Assembly: GCF_000744885.1 (NCBI RefSeq)
Contig: NZ_JQMV01000003.1
Coordinates: 1,302,001-1,366,000 of the forward strand
DNA from: Thermus amyloliquefaciens
Lineage (GTDB): Bacteria; Deinococcota; Deinococci; Deinococcales; Thermaceae
Direction: 5' to 3'
DNA: 64,000 nucleotides
A model generated the notes under the pieces. That model searched no databases. It saw only the letters and a program-made list of their open reading frames with translations, and was not told where the DNA came from. Every line of letters starts with the position of its first letter. The stretch's first letter is position 1. The position numbers and the translations under genes were made by a program. Positions 9,286 through 19,090 of the stretch are shown in pieces.

Positions 9286-9314
9286 TTGACGTTAAAAACG
9301 GGCCTTGTTAAACT
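9286..9314 (+). promoter_or_regulatory. Promoter of tRNA-Ser
   Basis: TTGACG (9286-9291), 17-bp spacer and TAAACT (9309-9314) put the transcript start about 8 bases before the mature tRNA. The IS right end at 9280 stops 5 bp short of the -35 box, so this promoter survived the insertion. Confidence 0.8.
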
Positions 9315-9328
9315 CAGGCTTGGCACTT

Positions 9329-9422
9329 GGAGAGGTGCCCGAGTGGCTGAAGGGACACGACTGGAAATCGTGTAGGCGGGCTTAAACCTGCCTCGCGGGT
9401 TCGAATCCCGCCCTCTCCGCCA
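9329..9422 (+). tRNA. tRNA-Ser (anticodon GGA)
   Basis: This is a 94-nt class II tRNA with a 7-bp acceptor stem (GGAGAGG/CCTCTCC), discriminator G and encoded CCA. The anticodon stem CACGA/TCGTG encloses the loop CTGGAAA, giving anticodon GGA, which reads UCC/UCU serine codons. A long variable arm precedes the T arm (GGGTTCGAATCCC). Confidence 0.97.
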
Positions 9423-9426
9423 AAGT

Positions 9427-9453
9427 CCCCTGCCCCTCAGGGCAGGGGGTTTT
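9427..9453 (+). terminator. Intrinsic terminator of tRNA-Ser
   Basis: A 9-bp GC stem (CCCCTGCCC/GGGCAGGGG) with a CTCA loop is followed by GTTTT, 4 bases after the tRNA CCA. Its left part also encodes the last residues of the convergent oxidoreductase fragment. Confidence 0.85.
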
Positions 9454-9777
9454 CTACTCCAACCACCCTCCCCTCCCGCCTGGCCGCCTCCGCCAGGAAG
9501 GTGAGCCGGTGGGCCAGCACCGCCTCGGCAAAGGGCTCCAGAAGGCCCTCGTCCCCCCTGGCCAACGCCTCCAAAAAAGCCCGCACCAGGCCCAGGTCCC
9601 CGCCCCCGTGCCCCGTGCGGATGGAACCCTCCCCCTCCGTCTCCAGGTCAATCACCCGCTCCCCACGCACAAAGCGGTAGACCCGCAGGTACCGTCCGTC
9701 CCCAAAGAGCTCCCCCTCCGTGCCAAAAATGCGCGTCTCCCGAAACCGCATCCGGCTCAAGCCCTCCACGTGCAGGC
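9437..9777 (-). pseudogene. Gfo/Idh oxidoreductase, C-terminal fragment cut by an IS
   Basis: About 113 residues remain of the C-terminal beta-sheet domain of a Gfo/Idh/MocA-type NAD(P)-dependent oxidoreductase (RETRIFGTEGELFGDGRYLR, then a helical tail). The N-terminal part is at 10929-11844, on the other side of the ISAs1-like element. The fragments share the 9-bp duplication CGTGCAGGC, and removing the IS restores one continuous reading frame. The gene is therefore inactivated by a single recent insertion. Confidence 0.88.
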
Positions 9778-10928
9778 CAGACTTGACCGTTATACCCCTT
9801 TTGGGGTAGACGGTTCTCCATGACCCTGCGCGAAGCCCTATCCCAGGTTCCCGACCCCCGGGCCCACAACCGCCGCTACCCCCTCTGGGGCCTGCTGGCC
9901 CTGGTTCTTTTGGCCTTCCTCTCCCGCGTGGACTCCCTGCGCGGCGTCTCCCGCTTTGCCCGCGCCAACCCCCACCTCCTCCCCCACCTGGGCCTGCGCA
10001 AGGCCCCGGGCCACACCGCCCTCACCCAACTCCTCCACCGCCTGGACCCCCAGGCCCTGGCGGAGGCCCTGGCCAAGGTCTTCCCGGGAAGGGAGCTGGA
10101 AGGGGAAAAGGTCCTGGTGGCCGACGGCAAGGTGCTGCGAGGGAGCGGTAAGGGGAAGAGCCCCCAGGTCCGCCTGGTGGAGGCCTGGGCCCTTTCCCTG
10201 GGGCGCACCCTGGCCCAGGCCAGGGCGGAGGGAAGGGAGGACAAGGCGCTTCTGGAGCTTTTGGAGCGCCTGGGGGCGGAGGGGCTTGTGGGGAAGGTGG
10301 TGGTGGGGGATGCGGGGTTTTTGTACCCCGAGGTGGCCCGCCGGGTGCGGGCAAAGGGGGGGAGTACCTCCTGGTGGTGAAGGGGAACCAGGAGGGGCTT
10401 TTGGGGTGGGTGCGGGAGGTGTTTGCGGGGATGGCGCGAGGAGCCCTGCCTGGGGAGACGCGGGCGGAGTGGGTGCGGGAGGCAGACGGGGAGGTGAGGC
10501 GGTACGAGGTGTGGGCTTCTCCGGTGTTGCCCCCGGAGGTGGCGGCCTTTCCTGGGGCCAGGCAGGCGGTGCGGCTGGTGCGGGAGGTGGTGGTGAAGGG
10601 GACGGGGGAGGTGAGGCGGAGGGAGGGGTACGCGCTCACGAGCCTGGGGCCGGAGGAGGCGGACGCCCGGGTGCTGGGGGAGATTTGGGTGGGGCGATGG
10701 GGGGTGGAGAATGGTTCCTTCTGGGTGCGGGATGTGCTTTTGCGGGAGGACGCCTTTCAGGTGCGGGGGCGAGGGGGTGAGGTGCTGGCGGTGTTGCGGG
10801 CGCACTTGGTCTCGTGGTTGAACTGGAAGGGGGTGCGCCGGAAGAAGGCGGCCTTGGAGGTTTTCTCCTTCAACCCCCTGGCTGCCCTGCGGTTCCTGGG
10901 GCTCTATGCAGAATAGCGGTCAAGTCTG
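9778..10928 (+). mobile_element. ISAs1-like insertion sequence, copy 1 (1151 bp)
   Basis: The element has perfect 12-bp terminal inverted repeats (CAGACTTGACCG) and a 9-bp target duplication CGTGCAGGC at 9769-9777 and 10929-10937. It is nearly identical to the inverted copy at 24244-25393. It inserted into a Gfo/Idh oxidoreductase gene. An internal palindrome (ACCCCTTTTGGGGT) lies just inside the left end. Confidence 0.93.
9820..10916 (+). pseudogene. ISAs1-family transposase in two frames, copy 1
   Basis: The first frame (9820-10380) carries the family N-terminus (PDPRAHNRRYPLWGLLALVL) and the first catalytic region VLVADGKVLRGS. The second frame carries LVVKGNQ, the WVGRWGVENGSFW Glu region and the C-terminal helices. 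The frames meet in a run of seven G (10356-10362): a -1 slip, or an eighth G, yields a continuous GGEYLLVVKGNQ. The same G7 is present in copy 2, which suggests either programmed -1 frameshifting or a shared systematic base-calling error. Confidence 0.85.
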
Positions 10929-11844
10929 CGTGCAGGCTGGCGGTGCGCCCGTCCTGGTATTCCAGCATCACCACCTGGTGGTCCGCCACGTCGTTCCTCC
11001 CCAGGTAGACGCACTCCCCGTAGGGCCCTTCCCCTAGGGCCTTAACCAGGTTCTCCCAGGTCACCGGGTAGGCCACCACGTCCAAGGGCCAGCCCCTTTC
11101 CCCACGTTCGTAGGCCTCCAGGTAGATGCGCCTGGCCGAGAAGGGGCAGGCCCGCTCCACCTCCTCCGGGCAGAAGAGGCAGCGGTCAGCCGCCCCCTGG
11201 GGCCGGTTCTCCGGCCGGAAGTGGAAAAGCCCCCCGAAGGAGGCCACCCGCCGCACCTCCCCCGGCATCACGAAAAGCAGCCAGTCCAGGTCGTGGACGC
11301 TCTTGGCCAGGAGAAAGGGGCTGGACTCCCTCTCCCTCCGCCAGTTCCCCCGCACGAAGCTGTGGGCGTAGTGCCAGTGGCCCACGGGCTCCAGGTGCTG
11401 CACGGAGACGGGCTCCCCGATGGCCCCCTCCCCCAGAAGGCGCTTCAGGGCCTGGGCGTAAGGGGTGTAGCGGAGCACGTGGGCCACGGCCACCATCCGC
11501 CCGGTGCGCGCCTTGGCCTGGGCCACCCTTTCCACCTCCTCCCAGGTGGGGGCGATGGGCTTTTCCAGGAGGAGGTGGTAGCCCTTTTCCATGAGGGCCA
11601 CCGCCGCCTCCGCGTGGAGCCGGTCGGGAAGGGCCACCACCGCGGCCTGGGCCAGCTGGGGCTTCTCCAGCGCTTCCCGCCAGTCCCGGAAGGTGTGCTC
11701 CACGTGGAAGGCTTGGCGGAAGGCTTGAAGGCGCTCAGGGCGGGGATCCGCCACCGCCACGATGCGGGCGCCCAGGGCGTGGGCGTGGCGCGCATAGGCC
11801 AGCCCCCGGTTTCCCGCTCCCAGAAAGACCAGGCTGGGCCCCAT
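10929..11844 (-). pseudogene. Gfo/Idh oxidoreductase, N-terminal fragment cut by an IS
   Basis: About 305 residues include the Rossmann NAD(P)-binding domain (LVFLGAGNRGLAYARHA), the family EKP motif (HLLLEKPIAPTWEE) and much of the catalytic domain, including a cysteine cluster (CLFCPEEVERAC) seen in a subset of Gfo/Idh proteins. The frame runs into the ISAs1 terminus at 10928. ATG 11844 is chosen because the dinucleotide-binding motif begins 4-10 residues after it; the open frame extends further upstream. The substrate is unknown, probably a sugar or inositol derivative as in other family members. Confidence 0.85.
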
Positions 11845-11865
11845 GGCCTCATCCTGCCACAGCCG

Positions 11866-11903
11866 AAAAGACCACCCCCCGGCCACACTACCGGGGGGGT
11901 GAA
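11866..11903 (-). terminator. Terminator of tRNA-Ala
   Basis: On the minus strand a CCCCCGG/CCGGGGG stem is followed by TGGTCTTTT. It lies 18 bp after the tRNA-Ala CCA end and upstream of the oxidoreductase fragment. Confidence 0.6.
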
Positions 11904-11920
11904 GCTTTGCCTCCTGGACT

Positions 11921-11995
11921 TGGTGGAGCGGAGGGGATTCGAACCCCTGACCTCCCGCTTGCAAGGCGGGTGCTCTCCCTCTGAGCTACCGCCCC
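11921..11995 (-). tRNA. tRNA-Ala (anticodon UGC)
   Basis: This is a 75-nt tRNA including the encoded CCA. The acceptor stem GGGGCGG/CCGCTCC contains the G3-U70 wobble pair that identifies alanine tRNAs. The anticodon stem CCCGC/GCGGG encloses CTTGCAA, giving anticodon TGC. The T arm has the invariant GGTTCGAATCC core. Confidence 0.97.
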
Positions 11996-12006
11996 AAGCC
12001 TAGGGG

Positions 12007-12035
12007 AGTATAGCCCAAAAGGGGGGGTTACGCAA
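12007..12035 (-). promoter_or_regulatory. Promoter of tRNA-Ala
   Basis: On the minus strand TTGCGT (12035-12030), 17-bp spacer and TATACT (12012-12007) end 11 bp before the mature tRNA. Its -35 overlaps the -35 of the divergent rpsB promoter by 4 bp. Confidence 0.7.
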
Positions 12036-12056
12036 AGGCCCTCCTGCCCCTATAAT
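12028..12056 (+). promoter_or_regulatory. Promoter of rpsB-tsf
   Basis: TATAAT at 12051-12056 is a perfect -10. A weak -35, TTACGC (12028-12033), lies 17 bp upstream. The predicted start near 12063 gives a leader of about 97 nt. Confidence 0.7.
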
Positions 12057-12062
12057 CGGAGA

Positions 12063-12159
12063 GGTGTGCCGGGCCAGCCCGCAGGCAGGGGAAGGTCCTG
12101 CGGGAAAGAGGACGGCGCACGGGAAACGCCAAGCCCAACCTTCCCCGAACGGGAGGAAT
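12063..12159 (+). promoter_or_regulatory. Structured 5' leader of rpsB
   Basis: The leader can fold into an outer helix GTGCCG/CGGCGCAC and an inner 8-bp helix CCCGCAGG/CCTGCGGG, followed by a single-stranded region with GGGAGGAAT as ribosome site. Such leaders in ribosomal-protein genes often bind the encoded protein for autoregulation; that role here is inference. Confidence 0.45.
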
Positions 12160-12948
12160 ATGCCTGTAAACATCAGCATTAAGGAGCTTCTTGAGGCAGG
12201 GGTTCACTTCGGCCACGAGCGCAAGCGCTGGAACCCTAAGTTCGGGCGCTACATCTATGCGGAGCGCAACGGCATCCACATCATCGACCTGCAGAAGACC
12301 ATGGTGGAGCTGGAGCGCACCTTCCGCTTCCTCGAGGACCTGGCCATGCGGGGGGGAACCATCCTCTTCGTGGGCACCAAGAAGCAGGCCCAGGACATCA
12401 TCCGCATGGAAGCGGACCGGGCGGGGATGCCCTATGTGAACCAGCGCTGGCTGGGTGGCATGCTCACCAACTTCAAGACCATCTCCCAACGGGTGAACCG
12501 CCTGGAGGAGCTGGAGAACCTCTTCGCCTCCCCGGAGATCCAGGACCGGCCCAAGAAGGAACAGGTGCGCCTGAAACACGAGCTGGACCGCCTGCAGAAG
12601 TACCTTTCGGGCTTCCGCCGTCTGAAGCGTCTTCCTGACGCCGTCTTCGTGGTGGACCCCACCAAGGAGGCCATCGCCGTCCGCGAGGCCCGGAAGCTCT
12701 TCATTCCCGTGATCGCCCTGGCGGACACCGACTCCGACCCCGACCTGGTGGACTACATCATCCCCGGCAACGACGACGCCATCCGCTCCATCCAGCTCAT
12801 CGTCTCCCGGGCCGTGGACCTCATCATCCAGGCCCGGGGCGGGGTGGTGGAACCCTCCCCCTCCTACGCCCTGGTGGAGGAGGCCGAGAGGGCAGAGGCC
12901 CAGGCCCAGGGGGCATCCGACCTTGGCGAGGACGAGGTGGAAGCATGA
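12160..12948 (+). CDS. rpsB: 30S ribosomal protein S2
   Basis: This 262-residue protein is a primary component of the small subunit. It matches S2 from its N-terminus ([24 protein letters not shown]) through the conserved TNFKTI and [15 protein letters not shown] regions to an acidic C-terminal tail. The open frame extends upstream, but ATG 12160 with GGGAGGAAT in front is the correct start by homology. The stop overlaps tsf by 4 bp, the usual rpsB-tsf arrangement. Confidence 0.97.
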   Translation: MPVNISIKELLEAGVHFGHERKRWNPKFGRYIYAERNGIHIIDLQKTMVELERTFRFLEDLAMRGGTILFVGTKKQAQDIIRMEADRAGMPYVNQRWLGGMLTNFKTISQRVNRLEELENLFASPEIQDRPKKEQVRLKHELDRLQKYLSGFRRLKRLPDAVFVVDPTKEAIAVREARKLFIPVIALADTDSDPDLVDYIIPGNDDAIRSIQLIVSRAVDLIIQARGGVVEPSPSYALVEEAERAEAQAQGASDLGEDEVEA

Positions 12949-13535
12949 GCCAGATGGAACTCATCAAAAAGCTGCGCGAGGCCACGGGCGCCGGCATGAT
13001 GGACGTGAAGAAGGCCCTGGAAGATGCCGGCTGGAACGAGGAAAAAGCCGTCCAGCTCCTCCGGGAGCGGGGGGCCATGAAGGCGGCCAAGAAGGCGGAG
13101 CGGGAGGCCCGGGAAGGGATCATCGGCCACTACATCCACCACAACCAGCGGGTGGGGGTCCTGGTGGAGCTCAACTGCGAGACCGACTTCGTGGCCCGGA
13201 ACGAGATCTTCCAGAACCTGGCTCGGGACCTGGCCATGCACATCGCCATGATGAACCCCCGCTACGTTTCCGCCGAGGAGATCCCCGCGGAGGAGCTGGA
13301 GAAGGAGCGCCAGATCTACATCCAGGCCGCCCTCAACGAGGGCAAGCCCCAGCAGATCGCGGAGAAGATCGCCGAGGGCCGCCTGAAGAAGTACCTGGAG
13401 GAGGTGGCCCTTATGGAACAGCCCTTCGTCAAGGACGACAAGGTGCGGGTGAAGGAGCTGATCCAGGAGGCCATCGCCAAGACCGGGGAAAACATCGTGG
13501 TGCGGCGGTTCTGCCGCTTTGAACTGGGGGCATAA
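12945..13535 (+). CDS. tsf: Elongation factor Ts
   Basis: This is the nucleotide-exchange factor for EF-Tu. It has 196 residues, the short form typical of Thermus, in contrast to about 280 in E. coli. The N-terminal UBA-like region ([26 protein letters not shown]) and the core motif [14 protein letters not shown], which contacts EF-Tu, are present. The ATG overlaps the rpsB stop. A strong terminator follows 15 bp after its stop. Confidence 0.97.
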   Translation: MSQMELIKKLREATGAGMMDVKKALEDAGWNEEKAVQLLRERGAMKAAKKAEREAREGIIGHYIHHNQRVGVLVELNCETDFVARNEIFQNLARDLAMHIAMMNPRYVSAEEIPAEELEKERQIYIQAALNEGKPQQIAEKIAEGRLKKYLEEVALMEQPFVKDDKVRVKELIQEAIAKTGENIVVRRFCRFELGA

Positions 13536-14315
<780 letters not shown>

Positions 14316-14326
14316 AGGAGGGAAGC

Positions 14327-14884
14327 ATGAACCTGAAGGACCTCTACGCGGATACGCGGGCGCACATGCAAAAGAGCCTCGAGGCCCTGGAGCACAACCT
14401 GGCGGGCCTGCGCACCGGGCGGGCCAACCCCGCCCTTCTCCTCCACCTCAAGGTGGAGTACTACGGCACCCACGTGCCCCTGAACCAGATCGCCACCGTA
14501 ACCGCCCCCGACGCCAAGACCCTGGTGGTGCAGTCCTGGGACCAGAACGCCCTAAAGGCCATAGAAAAGGCCATCCGCGACTCCGACCTGGGCCTGAACC
14601 CCGCCAACAAGGGGGACGCCCTCTACATCAACATCCCCCCCCTCACCGAGGAGCGGCGCAAGGAGCTGGTGAAGACCGCCCGCCATTACGCCGAGGAGGG
14701 CAGGATCGCCATCCGCAACATCCGGCGGGAGGCCCTGGAGAAACTCAAGAAAATTTCTAAAGACCTTCACCTCTCCGAGGACGACACCAAGCGAGCCGAG
14801 GGGGAAATCCAGAAGATCACCGACGAGTTCATCGCCAAGGTGGACGAGCTTTTGGAGAAGAAGGAAGAGGAGATCCTGGGCTAA
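14327..14884 (+). CDS. frr: Ribosome recycling factor
   Basis: This 185-residue two-domain L-shaped protein splits post-termination ribosomes with EF-G. Conserved features are LRTGRANPALL in the first helix of domain I, the short beta-barrel domain II around YGTHVPLNQIA, and the C-terminal EEGRIAIRNIRREALEKLKK helix. GGAGGGAAGC is a good ribosome site. The length is normal. Confidence 0.97.
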   Translation: MNLKDLYADTRAHMQKSLEALEHNLAGLRTGRANPALLLHLKVEYYGTHVPLNQIATVTAPDAKTLVVQSWDQNALKAIEKAIRDSDLGLNPANKGDALYINIPPLTEERRKELVKTARHYAEEGRIAIRNIRREALEKLKKISKDLHLSEDDTKRAEGEIQKITDEFIAKVDELLEKKEEEILG

Positions 14885-14974
14885 AAACCCCTGGGTCCTA
14901 TCTTTGGTCGCTGTGGACGCTTTGCCCAAAGGCCATTCCCCCCTCGCCCCGGGGCCCATGGGGAAGGAGGGGTG

Positions 14975-15805
14975 ATGGGGGGGAAGGAGGACCTTTCCAC
15001 CCGGGTCCTTTCCGCCCTGGTGGGGGCCCTGGTGCTTTTGGTGGTCCTGTGGGCCGGCCTACCCCTCATCCTGCCCACCCTGGTTTTCGTCCTGGGGCTG
15101 GGGAGTCTGGAGCTCCGGGACATGCTGGCCAAGAGGGGCATCCGGCTGAACCTGCCCTTTCTGGTGGGGGGAGGGGTACTCCTTTTCCTTTTCTCCTTGC
15201 CCCAACTCCACTGGCACTTCCCCCAGGTGCCCTGGCGGGAGGTGGCCCTGGGGCTTTTCCTGATGGGGAGCTTCAGCTACGAGCTTCTGCGGGGAGCCGA
15301 CCTCACCCGCTTCGCCTTCACCCTCCTGGCCTTCTTGTACCTGCCCTGGAGCCTGGGCTACGTCCTCCTCCTGCGGGCAACCCCGGACGCCGGGCTCGGC
15401 CTTTGGACCCTCTCCCTGCCCATCGTGGCCAGCTTCGCCACCGACATCGGGGCCTACTTCGTGGGGCGGGCCCTGGGCCGGCAAAAGCTGGCCCCGGAGA
15501 TCTCCCCCGGGAAGACGGTGGAGGGCTCCTTGGGAGGGATTGCGGTAAGCTTCCTGGCCCTCGCCCTTTACACCGGGCTGGTGCGGGAGGTCTTCCCCTT
15601 CGGCCTATTGGAACTCTGGCTCTTCAGCCTCCTCCTTTCCCTGGCCGCCCAGCTGGGGGACCTGGGGGAATCCATGCTGAAGCGGTACTGTGGGGTGAAG
15701 GACTCGGGGCACTTCCTCCCCGGGCACGGGGGGCTTTTGGACCGGATTGACAGCCTACTCTTCACCTTCCCCCTCACCTACTTCCTGGTGGTGCTCTTCA
15801 CATGA
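14975..15805 (+). CDS. cdsA: Phosphatidate cytidylyltransferase
   Basis: This 276-residue polytopic membrane enzyme makes CDP-diacylglycerol from CTP and phosphatidate for phospholipid synthesis. About eight hydrophobic segments are visible. The family signature is near the C-terminus ([23 protein letters not shown], then [10 protein letters not shown]), and [11 protein letters not shown] with SPGKTVEG precedes it. ATG 14975 with GGAGG upstream is preferred; the adjacent GTG 14972 is possible. The stop overlaps dxr by 4 bp. Confidence 0.95.
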   Translation: MGGKEDLSTRVLSALVGALVLLVVLWAGLPLILPTLVFVLGLGSLELRDMLAKRGIRLNLPFLVGGGVLLFLFSLPQLHWHFPQVPWREVALGLFLMGSFSYELLRGADLTRFAFTLLAFLYLPWSLGYVLLLRATPDAGLGLWTLSLPIVASFATDIGAYFVGRALGRQKLAPEISPGKTVEGSLGGIAVSFLALALYTGLVREVFPFGLLELWLFSLLLSLAAQLGDLGESMLKRYCGVKDSGHFLPGHGGLLDRIDSLLFTFPLTYFLVVLFT

Positions 15806-16905
15806 AACGGGTGGTGATCCTGGGCTCCACGGGTTCCATCGGCCGGCAGGCCCTGGAGGTCTGCCGCTGGCGGGGCTTCCGGGTGGTAGGGCTTGCCGCC
15901 GGGAGAAACCTCGAGGCCCTCTCCCAGCAGATCGCCGAGTGGCAACCCCTCCTGGTGGCCGCGGACCCGGGCCTGCACGGGGAGCTTAAGGCCCGCTTCC
16001 CCTGGCTGAGGCTGGGCACCCCGGAGGAGGTGGCCGCCCTGGAGGCGGAGGTGGCCGTGGCCGCCATTCCCGGGCTTGCGGGCCTCCCCCCCACCCGGGT
16101 GGCGGCGCGCACCGGCAAGCGCCTGGCCCTGGCCAACAAGGAGGCCATGGTGGCGGCCGGGCCCCTCCTTTGGCAGGAGGTGGAGGCCCATGGTGCCGAG
16201 ATCCTCCCCGTGGACTCCGAGCACTCGGCCCTTTTCCAGGCCCTTCTGGGGGAAAGACGGGAGGACGTGGCCGAGCTCATCCTCACCGCCAGCGGGGGCC
16301 CCTTCCTGCGGGAGCCCCAGGACCTCTCCCGGGTCACCCCGGAGATGGCCCTGAACCATCCCCGTTGGCGCATGGGCCCCAAGGTGACCATAGACTCGGC
16401 CACCCTCTTCAACAAGGGCCTCGAGGTCCTGGAGGCCAAAGAGCTCTTCCGCTTCCCCCTGGAGAGGATCCGGGTCCTGGTCCACCCCCAGGCCTACGTC
16501 CACGGCCTGGTGCGCTTCACGGACGGGAGCCTTAAGGCCCAGCTGGGCCCCACGGACATGCGCCTTCCCATCCAGTACGCCCTCACCTACCCCGAGCGGG
16601 CGGAAACCCCCCTTAAAGACCTTCCCCTCCCCGGGACCCTGGAGTTTTTGGAGCCAGACCTCAACCGTTTCCCCGCCCTGGCGGTGGCCTACGAGGCAGG
16701 AAGGCGGGGCGGGGTAGCCCAGGTAGCGGTCTCCGCCGCCGACGAGGTGGCGGTGGAGGCCTTCCTCTCCGGAAAAATCCCCTTCACCCAGATTCCCAAG
16801 ATCCTGGCCCAGGTCCTGGAAAACACCCCTTCCCTTCCCCTAACATGGGAAAACCTCTTCGCCGTGGACGCCTGGGCCCGGGAGGAGGCCAAGAGGTGGG
16901 CATGA
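15802..16905 (+). CDS. dxr: 1-deoxy-D-xylulose 5-phosphate reductoisomerase
   Basis: This 367-residue enzyme is the second in the non-mevalonate isoprenoid pathway and converts DXP to MEP with NADPH. The N-terminal Rossmann motif is [13 protein letters not shown]. The metal-site and substrate motifs [32 protein letters not shown] and [18 protein letters not shown] are intact. It overlaps cdsA and rseP by 4 bp each, which links lipid-carrier synthesis genes in one operon. Confidence 0.97.
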   Translation: MKRVVILGSTGSIGRQALEVCRWRGFRVVGLAAGRNLEALSQQIAEWQPLLVAADPGLHGELKARFPWLRLGTPEEVAALEAEVAVAAIPGLAGLPPTRVAARTGKRLALANKEAMVAAGPLLWQEVEAHGAEILPVDSEHSALFQALLGERREDVAELILTASGGPFLREPQDLSRVTPEMALNHPRWRMGPKVTIDSATLFNKGLEVLEAKELFRFPLERIRVLVHPQAYVHGLVRFTDGSLKAQLGPTDMRLPIQYALTYPERAETPLKDLPLPGTLEFLEPDLNRFPALAVAYEAGRRGGVAQVAVSAADEVAVEAFLSGKIPFTQIPKILAQVLENTPSLPLTWENLFAVDAWAREEAKRWA

Positions 16906-17912
16906 GCCTGGTCTGGTTTTTGATCATCATCGGCGTGAGCATCTTCGTGCACGAGCTTGGGCACTACCTGGCGGCGCGGGTGCAGGGGGTACGGGTCAAG
17001 GCCTTCAGCCTGGGCTTTGGTCCCATCCTGTGGAAACGGCACGCCTGGGGCACGGAGTGGCGGCTTTCCGCCATTCCCCTCGGCGGGTATGCGGACATCG
17101 AGGGCCTCCTCCCCGAGGAGCGGGGCCGGGGGTACGATGCGCTTCCCTTTCCCGGAAAGCTTCTGGTCCTGACGGCCGGGGTCATGATGAACATCCTCCT
17201 GGCCTGGGGGCTCCTGGCCTACCTCTTCACCGCCCAAGGGGTACCGGAGGCCACGGGAAAGGCGGTGATCCTGGAGGTCCTCCCGGGAAGCGTGGCGGAG
17301 GAAGCGGGGCTAAGGGCGGGCGACGTCCTGGTGGCCGTGGACGGCACCCCCCTCGCCCAGGCCCAGGGGATTGAGCGGCTGAAGACCCCGGGGGAGCACA
17401 CCCTCACCCTGCGCCGCCAGGGGCAGGAACTCACCCTCACCCTCACCTGGCGGGAGGGCATGGAGCGGCTTGGGGTGGTGTACCAGCCCGAGGTGGCCTT
17501 CCGCAGGGTGGGCTTCCTGGAGGGGTTCGGCCTGGCGGTGAGCCGCTCCTTGGCCTTCGGCCCCCAGATGGCCAAGGCCTTGGTGAGCGGGCTTTTGGGC
17601 GTGCTGGCCGGGAACCCAGACAGCGGGGTGGTGGGCCCCCTGGGCATCGTGGCGGAAACAGGCCGGGCGGCCAAGGAGGGCCTTTTCCGCCTCCTGGAGC
17701 TCACCGTGGCCATCAACCTCTCCCTGGCCCTTTTCAACCTCCTGCCCATTCCCGCCCTGGATGGGGGGCGGGTTCTCCTCCTCCTCCTTTCCCGCTTTCT
17801 CCGCATCCGCCCCGAGCAGGAGGCCATGGTCCACTACCTGGGCTTCGTCTTCCTCATGCTCCTGATCCTCCTGGTCACCTTCCAGGACCTGAGGAGGCTT
17901 CTCGGAGGCTAG
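16902..17912 (+). CDS. rseP: RseP-type site-2 protease with PDZ domain
   Basis: This 336-residue membrane metalloprotease has [10 protein letters not shown] in the first membrane segment for zinc binding, one PDZ domain (about 115-185), and a C-terminal [14 protein letters not shown] motif giving the third ligand. E. coli RseP has two PDZ domains; this shorter form has one. It sits in the widespread cdsA-dxr-rseP order. ATG 16902 overlaps the dxr stop. Confidence 0.93.
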   Translation: MSLVWFLIIIGVSIFVHELGHYLAARVQGVRVKAFSLGFGPILWKRHAWGTEWRLSAIPLGGYADIEGLLPEERGRGYDALPFPGKLLVLTAGVMMNILLAWGLLAYLFTAQGVPEATGKAVILEVLPGSVAEEAGLRAGDVLVAVDGTPLAQAQGIERLKTPGEHTLTLRRQGQELTLTLTWREGMERLGVVYQPEVAFRRVGFLEGFGLAVSRSLAFGPQMAKALVSGLLGVLAGNPDSGVVGPLGIVAETGRAAKEGLFRLLELTVAINLSLALFNLLPIPALDGGRVLLLLLSRFLRIRPEQEAMVHYLGFVFLMLLILLVTFQDLRRLLGG

Positions 17913-18542
17913 ATGGAGGCCACCGTCCTCATCCCCGCCTACAACGAGGAGGCCACCATCGCCGGGGTGGTGCGGGTGGCCAAGGAGGCGGGCTTTCCCG
18001 TGGTGGTGGCGGACGACGGCTCGGGGGACCGCACCGCCCAGGAGGCGGCCAAGGCCGGGGCCCAGGTGGTGCGCCTGCCCCAGAACCGGGGTAAGGGCGG
18101 GGCCCTGGCGGAGGGGCTCAGGCGGGTAGAGACCCCTTGGGTCCTCCTCCTGGATGCGGACCTCTTGGGCCTGGCCCCTCAGCATCTCCACGCCCTCCTG
18201 GCCCCCGTGGCGGCGGGGGAGGCGGAGATGACGGTGGGCGTATTTCAGGGGGGGAGGCTTTCCACGGACCTCGCCATGCGCCTCACCCCCTTCCTCTCCG
18301 GGCAACGGGCCCTGAGGACGGAGGACCTTAGGAGGGTGCCGGGCCTACCGGACGCCCGCTACGACCTGGAACTCCTCCTCACCCGCCACGCCCGAAGGGA
18401 GGGCTGGCGGGTCCTCTACCTGCCCCTCCCCGGGGTGAGCCAGGTGATGAAGGAGGAGAAGCGGGGGCTTTTGCCGGGCTTCCTCCACCGCCTGCGCATG
18501 TACCGGGAGATCCTGAGGTACTACCTCAAGGCCAAGGCCTAA
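17913..18542 (+). CDS. Family 2 glycosyltransferase
   Basis: This 209-residue GT-A fold protein has VLIPAYNEEATIAGVV at the N-terminus, VVADDGSGD as the first nucleotide-binding Asp pair and LLLDADLLG as the DxD-type metal motif. It has no membrane segments, so it is cytoplasmic. The start follows the rseP stop with no gap. It is similar in outline to dolichol-phosphate mannosyltransferase-like and glucosyl-phosphoglycerate-synthase-like enzymes; donor and acceptor cannot be decided. Confidence 0.82.
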   Translation: MEATVLIPAYNEEATIAGVVRVAKEAGFPVVVADDGSGDRTAQEAAKAGAQVVRLPQNRGKGGALAEGLRRVETPWVLLLDADLLGLAPQHLHALLAPVAAGEAEMTVGVFQGGRLSTDLAMRLTPFLSGQRALRTEDLRRVPGLPDARYDLELLLTRHARREGWRVLYLPLPGVSQVMKEEKRGLLPGFLHRLRMYREILRYYLKAKA

Positions 18543-19083
18543 GGACGTTGCAAGAGCTCCACCCAGGCCTCCTGGGTGCGGTAGGCCACCACCCCAAGGC
18601 CCGGGACCAGGAAGATCTCCTTGAGGTCGGTACCCCCCTTCTCCGTGGTGTAGGCCACCCGGAGCCTATAGGCGTTGAAGGCCCCGGCCTTCACCTTAAC
18701 CCCTTCCACGCCCTCCACCCGGGCGGAGAGGGCCACCCTTTGCCCCTGGAACCGGGCGCTTCCCCCCCAGGAAAGCCCCACCTCCAACCTCGAGGGGTAG
18801 AGCAGGAGGGGGGCGTAAAGGGAAAGTACCCCTCGGGCAACCCCACCCCGAGGAGGAAAAGCCCCTCGGGTCCTCCCTTGAGCCGGTCCTCGCGAAAGAG
18901 GCGCCCCTCCCTTAGGTAGCGCAGGCGGAAGCCCTCCGGGGTGGGGATGAGTTCCTGCACCACGCCGTCGGAATACCGGTACCGCCCGCCCGCTTGGGGA
19001 AAGACCTGGCCCAGGGCCAGGGAAAAGAACACCCCTAGCGCCAAAAGGCACCGGAAACCCCGCCACCTCCTTGAGGGTCCCAT
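18539..19083 (-). pseudogene. Secreted protein with a single-base frameshift
   Basis: The N-terminal frame starts at ATG 19083 and has a signal peptide ending near ALG-QVFPQAGG. The C-terminal frame, ending at 18539, continues with LSLYAPLLLYPSRLEVGLSW and a beta-rich region. The two frames join if the C4 run at 18829-18832 had one more C, giving a product of about 181 residues. The composite resembles periplasmic beta-rich proteins such as DUF3108, but I cannot name the family firmly. It could be an intact gene with a base-calling error. It converges with the glycosyltransferase gene, overlapping by 4 bp. Confidence 0.6.
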
Positions 19084-19090
19084 GGCCCTC

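Noticed and set aside
9792-9808. ACCCCTTTTGGGGT palindrome as a host operator
   Set aside because: It lies inside both ISAs1 copies just within the left end, so it belongs to the element.
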